From positions 1-5,868 of the forward strand of contig JAEEOX010000036.1 in assembly GCA_016284485.1 (NCBI GenBank): a stretch of 5,868 nt of DNA, given 5' to 3'. The translations under genes were made by a program, and so were the position numbers. The stretch comes from Bacillota bacterium. GTDB lineage: Bacteria > Bacillota > Clostridia > Peptostreptococcales > Anaerovoracaceae. The notes beneath the pieces were generated by a model. The model was not told where the DNA came from. It made no database searches and saw nothing but the letters and a program-made list of their open reading frames with translations. This document shows positions 1 to 5,567 of this stretch, piece by piece. Positions within the stretch are counted from its first letter, which is position 1; each line of letters begins with the position of its first letter.

Positions 1-787
1 GCCCGCCACCAGAACTCAGTTCTCTTTCCAGACTGCCATGAACAGGCTGGGCGGATCAGTCATAGGGTTCTCGGATCCTTCAACCTCCTCGACAGCCAAG
101 GGTGAGACAGTAGCTGACACAGCCAGGACAGTATCCCAGTTCGTGGACATCATCGTGGTCCGCCACCCCAAGGAGGGAACGGCATACCATATCTCCAACA
201 ACACTGACTGCCCGGTGATCAACGCCGGAGACGGCGGCCACCAGCACCCCACCCAGACCATGACGGACCTTCTCACCATCCGCCACTACAAGAAGCGCTT
301 CGACCACCTCAAGGTCGGAGTCTGCGGCGACCTGATGTTCGGGCGCACCATCCACTCCCTGGTGAACACCATGTCCAGATATGAGGGCGTGGAGTTCGTA
401 TTCATCTCCCCCAAGGAGCTGAGAATGCCGGAGTATATCAAGGAGACCTGCAGAAACAGGAACGTTCCCTTCACAGAGACTGAAGATCTGGAAGCTTCCA
501 TCCCGGATCTGGACATCCTCTATATGTCCAGGGTACAGAGAGAGCGTTTCATCAATGAGGAAGAATACCTGAGACTGAAGGACTTCTTCATTCTGACCAG
601 GGACAAGCTGGACAAGGCTAAGGATGACATGATCGTCATGCACCCGCTGCCCAGAGTAAACGAGATCTCCACCGACGTGGATGACGATCCCAGGGCAGTA
701 TACTTCAATCAGGTCAAGTTCGGAATGTACGTAAGGATGGCCCTGATCATGAAACTTCTCGGGCTGGACGAAGACCAGGCGAAATAA
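1..787 (+). CDS. pyrB: Aspartate carbamoyltransferase catalytic chain, 5' truncated
   Basis: Condenses carbamoyl phosphate and L-aspartate to N-carbamoyl-L-aspartate, the committed step of pyrimidine synthesis, in the cytoplasm. The frame is open from base 2, so the gene starts outside the window; 261 residues are visible and roughly 50 are missing compared with the usual ~310. The ATG at base 38 is an internal Met, because family sequence (ATRTQFSFQTAM) continues upstream of it. Active-site segments seen in order (visible numbering): ATRT carbamoyl-phosphate loop (2-5), AKGET with the Lys-84 equivalent (32-36), VRHPKEG (53-59), QHPTQT (81-86), GRTIHSL (114-120), then SRVQRER and HPLPRV near the C-terminus. 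The loop reads Ala where the family signature has Ser (E. coli Ser-52). PyrI follows directly, so the enzyme is probably an allosteric PyrB/PyrI holoenzyme. Family assignment is essentially certain; only the N-terminus is unknown. Confidence 0.97.
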   Translation, partial: PATRTQFSFQTAMNRLGGSVIGFSDPSTSSTAKGETVADTARTVSQFVDIIVVRHPKEGTAYHISNNTDCPVINAGDGGHQHPTQTMTDLLTIRHYKKRFDHLKVGVCGDLMFGRTIHSLVNTMSRYEGVEFVFISPKELRMPEYIKETCRNRNVPFTETEDLEASIPDLDILYMSRVQRERFINEEEYLRLKDFFILTRDKLDKAKDDMIVMHPLPRVNEISTDVDDDPRAVYFNQVKFGMYVRMALIMKLLGLDEDQAK

Positions 788-793
788 AGGAGG
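787..793 (+). promoter_or_regulatory. Strong ribosome binding site of pyrI
   Basis: AAGGAGG matches the anti-SD core and ends 7 bases before the ATG at 801. It overlaps the last base of the pyrB stop codon (TAA 785-787). A strong independent site fits the need for PyrI chains in equal number to PyrB chains in the holoenzyme; that link is inference. Confidence 0.85.
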
Positions 794-800
794 AACAGAG

Positions 801-1223
801 ATGATCAACGTATCCAAGATCAAAGAAGGAATCGTAATAGACCACATCAAAGCCGGCCAGGGATACAAGATATTCCAGCAGCTGGGCCTTGACAAGATAA
901 ACGACGTGGTAGTTCTCATGAGGAACGTACCCAGCGAAAAGATGGGCGTCAAGGATCTCATCAAGATCGAGACACCCCTCGAGATCAACTTTGACATCCT
1001 GGGCCTCATCGACCCGGACGTCTCCGTAAACTACATCAAGGACGGAAAGCTTTTCAAGAAGGTCAAACTCACCCTGCCCAAGTCCGTGGTGGGCATCCTC
1101 AAGTGCCCCAACCCCAGATGCATCACCAACACTGAGCGCATCCAGAACGTCAGGTTCGACCTGGTGGACAAGGAGAACAAGCTTTACGCCTGCGAGTACT
1201 GCGAAGCACGCACCAAACTGTAA
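801..1223 (+). CDS. pyrI: Aspartate carbamoyltransferase regulatory chain
   Basis: Regulatory subunit that binds nucleotide effectors (CTP, UTP and ATP in characterised homologues) and links PyrB trimers; it has no catalytic activity. The protein is 140 residues, close to the family norm of about 150. The N-terminal part (1-100) is the nucleotide-binding domain, opening MINVSKIKEGIVIDHIKAG, with LMRNVPSEKMGVKDLIKIE in the middle. The C-terminal zinc domain has its four cysteines at C102, C107, C131 and C134 (CPNPRC...CEYC), the Cys-x4-Cys / Cys-x2-Cys pattern that holds the structural zinc and contacts PyrB. The start lies 13 bases after the pyrB stop with a strong SD (AAGGAGG at 787-793, 7 bases before ATG). 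Intact zinc ligands imply a functional partner of the upstream PyrB. Which nucleotides inhibit or activate it cannot be read from sequence. Confidence 0.97.
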   Translation: MINVSKIKEGIVIDHIKAGQGYKIFQQLGLDKINDVVVLMRNVPSEKMGVKDLIKIETPLEINFDILGLIDPDVSVNYIKDGKLFKKVKLTLPKSVVGILKCPNPRCITNTERIQNVRFDLVDKENKLYACEYCEARTKL

Positions 1224-1226
1224 AAC

Positions 1227-2420
1227 ATGCTTAAGAGATTCATAAATGCCTCCTTCGCTGACGCGGAGGGGGCATACGCAAAAAATGAGAGAACTCTGGT
1301 CTACGGAACTGAGGGTGAGGGCATAGTTTTCTTCGGGAGAACGGACGAACTGCCCTCTGAACTTGCGGTTGCTGAGACGGAAGATCTGGGCGGGCTCACC
1401 CTGATGCCCGCACTGGTGGACACCCACGTGCACCTGAGAGATCCGGGACAGACACAGAAGGAGTCCATGGAGACCGGAATGCGCGCCGCCCTCAAGGGAG
1501 GCACGGCCACGGTCTGCGCCATGGCAAACACTTCCCCTGTGCTGGAGACACCGGAACAGGTACAGGCCAACCTCAGAAAGGCTGAGGAACTCAGGCTCTG
1601 CACCCTGGTGCAGGCTGCAGCGGCAGGCATAGGCCTGAACGACGATACTCCCACGGATCGCGGAGCACTGTCACAGGTGACCAATGTGATCTCCAACGAC
1701 GGCAAGACCATATTCAGCGATGATTTCATGGAGAAACTCCTGAAAGACTCTCTGAAATATGACTTCGTGATCAGCACCCACTGCCAGCCGGAGAGGGCAA
1801 CTGTCAGAAGGGACATCCAGCTTCTCAGGAAAGTCGGAGGCAACCTTCACACAGGACACATCAGCCGGAAGGGCACTCTGGAAATGATAGCAGAGGCCAA
1901 GGTAAGGGGACTTCCCATCACCTGCGAGGTGACGCCCCACCACATCTTCGCCTCGGGCCTAAATTACAGGGTAAATCCCTCCATAAGGACTGAAGAGGAC
2001 AGACTGGCCCTGATCGAGGGAATACGTGCAGGAGTCATCGACTGTCTCTGCACGGACCACGCGCCTCACACTGTTGAAGACAAGGAGAAGGGCATGGCCG
2101 GGATCTCAGGGATCGAGTTCGCTTTTGCCATCGACTGGAAGGTCTTCCATGACAACGGGATCCCCCTTACCACTCTGTCGAGGATGGGCTCGCTGAACAC
2201 CGCCCTGAGACTGGGATTCAAGGACAGAGGTGTTTTGCGCCCCGGGTACAGAGCGGACCTGATGGTGGTGGACACAGAGAAAAAACGGATTTTGAAGAAA
2301 GATGATATGATCTCCAGATCCCACAACACGCCCTTCGACGGCAGGGAGATACTGGGCGAGGTCATGAGGACCATAGTTAACGGAGAGACGCTTTATGATA
2401 ACGGACATTTTACTAGATGA
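1227..2420 (+). CDS. pyrC: Dihydroorotase, type I, metal-dependent
   Basis: Reversibly cyclises N-carbamoyl-aspartate to dihydroorotate; an amidohydrolase-superfamily TIM barrel. It has 397 residues, a little short against about 425 for Bacillus-type enzymes. Likely metal ligands, by comparison with Aquifex aeolicus PyrC (H61, H63, D153, H180, H232, D305): H67 and H69 in DTHVHLRDPG, D158 in SNDG, H185 in THCQPE, H211 in HTGHIS, and D277 in CTDHAPH. CEVTPHH (233-239) and NTPFDG (367-372) are further family segments. The H185-H211 interval is only 26 residues, about half that of A. aeolicus, so a loop is missing. ATG 1227 is chosen because the N-terminus aligns with the family's opening strand. 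It lies 3 bases after the pyrI stop with no SD, suggesting termination-reinitiation coupling. The 3' end overlaps pyrF by 26 bases. An allantoinase or hydantoinase is unlikely given the motifs and the operon. Confidence 0.96.
   Translation: MLKRFINASFADAEGAYAKNERTLVYGTEGEGIVFFGRTDELPSELAVAETEDLGGLTLMPALVDTHVHLRDPGQTQKESMETGMRAALKGGTATVCAMANTSPVLETPEQVQANLRKAEELRLCTLVQAAAAGIGLNDDTPTDRGALSQVTNVISNDGKTIFSDDFMEKLLKDSLKYDFVISTHCQPERATVRRDIQLLRKVGGNLHTGHISRKGTLEMIAEAKVRGLPITCEVTPHHIFASGLNYRVNPSIRTEEDRLALIEGIRAGVIDCLCTDHAPHTVEDKEKGMAGISGIEFAFAIDWKVFHDNGIPLTTLSRMGSLNTALRLGFKDRGVLRPGYRADLMVVDTEKKRILKKDDMISRSHNTPFDGREILGEVMRTIVNGETLYDNGHFTR
2382..2385 (+). promoter_or_regulatory. Ribosome binding site of pyrF inside pyrC
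   Basis: GGAG (within CGGAGAGACG) lies 9 bases before the ATG at 2395 and is embedded in the last codons of pyrC. It supports ATG 2395 as the pyrF start and hence the 26-base overlap with pyrC. Confidence 0.6.
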
Positions 2421-3252
2421 AGTCAAGAGGAAGAGCTGCGTATGCCTGGGACTGGACACCCGGCCGGGCTACATTCCTTCATTCATAGGAGATCAGGATC
2501 TCTCCACGGGAGAAAAGATCTTCGAGTTCAACAGAAGGATCGTGGACGCCACCTGTGATCTGGTGGGCTGCTACAAGGTCCAGATCGCCTGCTATGAAGC
2601 GCTGGGGCTGGACGGAATGAAGGCCTACGCGGACACCCTGAAGTACATCAGATCCAAAGGATCCATAGTGATTGCAGACGTGAAGCGCGGCGACATATCC
2701 TCCACCGCGGAGCAGTACGCCCTGGGACATTTCACCGGGGACTTCGAGGCGGACATGATCACCGTCAACGCCTACATGGGAGAGGACGCGGTATCACCCT
2801 ACTATCCATTCCTCGAGAAGAACAAGGGACTTTTCGTCCTGGTCAAAACATCCAACAAGAGCGGTGTGGACTTCCAGGACCTGGGCATGACAGAAGACGG
2901 AGAACCCCTCTATGTTAAGATGGCTCGCAAAGTTGCGGAGTGGGGAAGGCCCTTCACCGGACAGAGCGGTTTCTCAGCCATCGGAGCCGTGACCGGCCTG
3001 ACCTATCCCGGGGAATTCGAGACCATAAAGGAAGTCATGCCACACACCTTCCTGCTGATCCCGGGCTACGGAGCCCAGGGCGGCACCGGCAGGGACATAG
3101 CGTCGTTCTTCAGAGACGGCGTGTGCGGCGTGGTGAATTCCTCCAGAGGTCTGATAACCGCTCACAAGGGCAAGACCGATGGCGAGGACTACACCGACTA
3201 CGTCAGGCAGGCAGTACTTGACATGAAACAGGACATAGAACAATGGCTCTGA
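2395..3252 (+). CDS. pyrF: Orotidine 5'-phosphate decarboxylase, type 2
   Basis: Final step of UMP synthesis: decarboxylates OMP to UMP without a cofactor. The 285-residue length and sequence fit the long 'type 2' PyrF subfamily found in Clostridia and actinobacteria, rather than the ~230-residue E. coli/Bacillus form. Seen in order: CLGLDTR near the N-terminus with D21; K61 in CYKVQIACYEALG; the catalytic signature ADVKRGDISSTA with D95, K97 and D100 forming the Asp-Lys-Asp charge array; TVNAYMGEDA (123-132); PGYGAQGG (223-230); and NSSRG (248-252), whose R251 should hold the substrate phosphate. The start is supported by an SD at 2382 and by the usual N-terminus. It overlaps pyrC by 26 bases and pyrK by 10, so all three are likely translated in a coupled way from one mRNA. 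All expected active-site residues are present and nothing suggests loss of function. Confidence 0.97.
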   Translation: MITDILLDEVKRKSCVCLGLDTRPGYIPSFIGDQDLSTGEKIFEFNRRIVDATCDLVGCYKVQIACYEALGLDGMKAYADTLKYIRSKGSIVIADVKRGDISSTAEQYALGHFTGDFEADMITVNAYMGEDAVSPYYPFLEKNKGLFVLVKTSNKSGVDFQDLGMTEDGEPLYVKMARKVAEWGRPFTGQSGFSAIGAVTGLTYPGEFETIKEVMPHTFLLIPGYGAQGGTGRDIASFFRDGVCGVVNSSRGLITAHKGKTDGEDYTDYVRQAVLDMKQDIEQWL

Positions 3253-3965
3253 TAATCGATAACAAAAAACTCACAGATGGCATCTACCTCATGAGGGTGA
3301 GCTCCAACATACAGGCTCCCCGCCCGGGGCAGTTCGTCATGCTGCGGCCTGAGGGGGACGGTCTGTTCCTCGCGAGACCCATCAGCGTAATGGACTGGGA
3401 AAACGGTGTCTGGACCTTCCTGTACAAGGTGGTAGGCAAGGGAACGGAGGCCATGTCCCGCCTTGAGAGCAGGGATGACATCTTCATGTTCGGGCCCATG
3501 GGAAACGGATTCGGACGGGTCCTTCCGCTGGAAAAGATCAGAAAGGCCGTCCTGATCGGAGGAGGCATGGGGATCGCTCCCATGTACGGTCTGGCCAAGG
3601 CCCTCAGGAAGACAGGGGCTCACGTGAAGATCCATCTGGGATTCACTGACGAGCCCATCCTCAGAAAAGAATTCTCTGACGTGGCGGATGAGCTGGTCAT
3701 AAACGTGGGCGGATATGTCACGGATGACGTAAGGTTCGAACAGGGACCTGTGTATTTCGCCTGCGGACCGGACCCCATGATGAAAGCCGCCGCAAGGAAG
3801 GCAAGGGAAGCCGGGGCTGAGCTCATCGTCTCCCTGGAGAGCAGGATGGCCTGCGGAATGGGAGCATGTCTGGGCTGCACCATCGATACCACGAAAGGAA
3901 GCAAGAGAGTCTGCAAGGACGGACCCTGCTTCAGATATGAGGAGGTGACCGGACTTGGGAAGTGA
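3243..3965 (+). CDS. pyrK: Dihydroorotate dehydrogenase B, electron-transfer subunit
   Basis: FAD- and 2Fe-2S-containing subunit that passes electrons from PyrD's FMN to NAD+, forming a PyrD2PyrK2 heterotetramer in known enzymes. It has 240 residues, within the family's usual range. FAD domain: RPGQF (27-31), the FAD-binding RPIS (45-48) and GKGT (65-68). NAD domain: glycine-rich IGGGMGIAP (105-113) and FACGPDPMM (172-180). Iron-sulfur domain: C204, C209 and C212 in MACGMGACLGC, then C224 in RVCKDGP. The gap C212-C224 is 11 residues, against 14 in B. subtilis PyrK, and an extra Cys (C229) follows. The start overlaps the pyrF stop by 10 bases; a weak AGGA at 3230-3233 may serve as its SD. Direct adjacency to pyrD confirms the class 1B system. 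This implies NAD-linked orotate formation, compatible with anaerobic life. Confidence 0.97.
   Translation: MALIIDNKKLTDGIYLMRVSSNIQAPRPGQFVMLRPEGDGLFLARPISVMDWENGVWTFLYKVVGKGTEAMSRLESRDDIFMFGPMGNGFGRVLPLEKIRKAVLIGGGMGIAPMYGLAKALRKTGAHVKIHLGFTDEPILRKEFSDVADELVINVGGYVTDDVRFEQGPVYFACGPDPMMKAAARKAREAGAELIVSLESRMACGMGACLGCTIDTTKGSKRVCKDGPCFRYEEVTGLGK
3941..3948 (+). promoter_or_regulatory. Near-perfect SD that fixes the TTG start of pyrD
   Basis: GGAGGTGA is a full 8-base match to the 16S anti-SD and lies inside the last codons of pyrK. Its GGAGG core ends 9 bases before TTG 3955. No ATG or GTG in the pyrD frame is suitably placed; the GTG at 3945 is in the pyrK frame, and the first in-frame ATG (3997) is 48 bases beyond the SD. 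The site therefore decides the start and also supports coupling of pyrK and pyrD translation. Confidence 0.85.
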
Positions 3966-4863
3966 TCTTCTTAAAACTGAGTTTCTTGGAGTTCAGATGA
4001 AGAACCCCGTGATCGCCGCCTCGGGGACCTTCGGATTCGGGATAGAATACGAAGAGTACTTCGATCCGACGATCCTGGGAGGTGTCTCATCCAAGGGACT
4101 GACTCTTAGACCCAGCCGCGGAAACGCCGGCATCAGGGTGTGGGAGACGCCCATGGGCATGCTCAACAGTATCGGTCTGGAGAATCCCGGAGTAGAGCAT
4201 TTCGTATCTCACGAGGCTCTTGAGATGCGCAAACTGGGATGTGCGGTAATAGCCAATCTTGGAGGGCACTCCGAGGAGGACTACGTCACTGGCGCGGAGA
4301 TGCTGAACGGCTGCGACATCGACATACTGGAACTGAACATATCATGCCCCAATGTGAAGTCAGGAGGCATGGCTTTCGGGACGGATCCTGATCAGGCAGC
4401 CGACATTACCTCCAAGGTGAAGGCGGTGACCAGGCATCCGCTCATGGTGAAGCTCACCCCCAATGCCGGAGACATCGTAGCAGTGGCCAGGGCTTGCGAA
4501 GAGGCCGGGGCGGACGGGCTGTCCCTGATCAACACAGTGCTTGGCATGGCCATAGACGTCAGAGCGGAGAAGGCAGTTTTCAACAACGTTTACGCCGGGC
4601 TTTCGGGACCTGCCATCATGCCAATAGCCCTCAGAATGGTGCACCAGGTCGCTCATGCGGTCAGCATCCCCGTGTCAGGCCTGGGAGGCATATCGACCGC
4701 GGAGGACGCCATAGCTTTCATCATGGCGGGAGCATCCACCGTACAGGTGGGAGCGACCACCTTCAGAGATCCAATGGCCATGGTGAACATAATAAAAGGA
4801 TTGGAAGAATATGCCGAAAAAAAGAGCCTGAAGAACATTCAGGACATAAGAGGCATCGTATAA
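3955..4863 (+). CDS. pyrD: Dihydroorotate dehydrogenase B, catalytic subunit (class 1B)
   Basis: FMN-dependent oxidation of dihydroorotate to orotate, the redox step of the pathway; cytosolic and partnered with PyrK. The 302 residues fit class 1B. The start is TTG 3955, chosen for the strong SD at 3941-3948; it overlaps the pyrK end by 11 bases. Landmarks along the barrel: AASGTFGFG (21-29), SSKGLT with K47, NSIGLENPG (71-79), ELNISCPNV with N128 and the catalytic-base cysteine C131 (Cys rather than Ser marks class 1), MVKLTPN with K166, LINT (191-194), LSGPAI (216-221), and the FMN-phosphate segments GLGGIS (242-247) and VQVGATTF (263-270). There is no N-terminal membrane helix, which excludes the quinone-linked class 2 enzyme. 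The alternative start at M15 (3997) would cut off the first strand and lacks a nearby SD. Confidence 0.97.
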   Translation: MGSDLLKTEFLGVQMKNPVIAASGTFGFGIEYEEYFDPTILGGVSSKGLTLRPSRGNAGIRVWETPMGMLNSIGLENPGVEHFVSHEALEMRKLGCAVIANLGGHSEEDYVTGAEMLNGCDIDILELNISCPNVKSGGMAFGTDPDQAADITSKVKAVTRHPLMVKLTPNAGDIVAVARACEEAGADGLSLINTVLGMAIDVRAEKAVFNNVYAGLSGPAIMPIALRMVHQVAHAVSIPVSGLGGISTAEDAIAFIMAGASTVQVGATTFRDPMAMVNIIKGLEEYAEKKSLKNIQDIRGIV

Positions 4864-4879
4864 GGAAGGAGAGGTTCCA

Positions 4880-5458
4880 ATGGAAAACAACAATAATCTG
4901 GAGATACTCAAGTCCTGTGGGGCTTTTCTGGAAGGACATTTCCTTCTGTCATCGGGAAAACATTCATCGGGATACTGTCAGTGCGCCAAACTCCTCAGGT
5001 TCCCGGACCTGTCCGCACAGGTTCTGGCAACGGTGGCCGAACAGGTGAAAGACCTGGGCATCACCAAGCTGGTGGGCCCTGCCATGGGCGGGGTGCTGGT
5101 ATCCTATGAGCTTGGAAGACAGCTGGGCCTGGGGAGCCTGTTCACAGAGAGAAAAGACGGAATCATGCAGCTCAGACGCGGCTTCGAAGTAAACGAAAAT
5201 GACCGCATCCTTATCACTGAGGACGTGGTCACCACAGGCAAGTCCACCATGGAGACGGTGGAGGCCCTTGAAGCCTTCGGTGCCAAGGTTATAGCTGTTG
5301 CATGCATCGCAGACAGAAGAGGCCCGGACTGCGACTTCAGCCTTCCGGTGTACAGTGCGGTGAAACTCCAGTTCCCGGTGTACGAGGCGGACGACTGCCC
5401 ACTCTGCAGGGAGGGAAAGATTCCGGTGGTGAAGCCGGGCAGCAGGACATCGAAGTAG
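4880..5458 (+). CDS. pyrE: Orotate phosphoribosyltransferase
   Basis: Transfers the 5-phosphoribosyl group from PRPP to orotate, giving OMP for PyrF; normally a dimer with shared active sites. It has 192 residues. An early segment FLLSSGKHSSGY (21-32) is typical of the orotate/PRPP site. GPAMGG (66-71) follows, then TERKDG (89-94), and the PRPP-binding signature ILITEDVVTTGKS (110-122) with the acidic pair E114-D115. The C-terminus, with CPLCREG (C173, C176) and VVKPGSR, is characteristic of the longer PyrE subfamily seen in many Clostridia. ATG 4880 is preceded by AAGGAG at 4866-4871, 8 bases away. The gap from pyrD is 16 bases, making it the last and least tightly packed gene before the terminator. 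No key residue appears missing. Confidence 0.96.
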   Translation: MENNNNLEILKSCGAFLEGHFLLSSGKHSSGYCQCAKLLRFPDLSAQVLATVAEQVKDLGITKLVGPAMGGVLVSYELGRQLGLGSLFTERKDGIMQLRRGFEVNENDRILITEDVVTTGKSTMETVEALEAFGAKVIAVACIADRRGPDCDFSLPVYSAVKLQFPVYEADDCPLCREGKIPVVKPGSRTSK

Positions 5459-5472
5459 GACAAAATGTTGCT

Positions 5473-5519
5473 AAAAAACCGCTGGGGTCCTTGAGAATTG
5501 AGGACTCACAGCGGTTTTT
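5473..5519. terminator. Bidirectional intrinsic terminator after pyrE
   Basis: A long hairpin: 5474-5484 pairs with 5509-5519 (11 pairs, including CCGCTG/CAGCGG). After a single unpaired A5508, 5485-5491 pairs with 5501-5507 (7 pairs, one G-U). Two further wobble pairs may extend it towards a loop around 5494-5498. The stem is flanked by an A run (5473-5478) and a T run (5515-5519), so it can act as a U-tract terminator in both directions. It sits 14 bases after the pyrE stop and between converging genes, so it probably ends both the pyr operon and the minus-strand gene. Confidence 0.88.
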
Positions 5520-5567
5520 GTTCTTGAAAAACCATAAATCATTTTATGCCGTCTTCATATGCTTGTT

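Noticed and set aside
38..40. ATG at base 38 as the start of pyrB
   Set aside because: Conserved PyrB sequence (ATRTQFSFQTA) continues upstream in frame to the window edge, so this Met is internal.
80..1009. A 309-codon open frame on the minus strand across pyrB and pyrI
   Set aside because: It lies antisense to two well-conserved genes and spans their junction. Its protein has no recognisable motif, and it follows from the codon bias of the + strand genes.
1..1300. PyrR-binding attenuator or other leader regulation
   Set aside because: The gaps inside the operon are 3-16 bases and hold no leader-type hairpins. Any such element would lie upstream of the window.
747..1433. A 228-codon minus-strand open frame over pyrI and the start of pyrC
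   Set aside because: Antisense shadow of conserved genes, with no SD and no recognisable domain.
4817..4823. Run of seven A near the 3' end of pyrD as a possible programmed frameshift site
   Set aside because: The zero frame continues to a normal class 1B length and stop, and there is no conserved extension in another frame.
4494..5048. A 184-codon + frame overlapping pyrD and pyrE
   Set aside because: It is out of frame with both genes and rich in Arg/His/Gly in a way typical of frame-shifted translation of GC-rich DNA. Both pyrD and pyrE are intact in their own frames.
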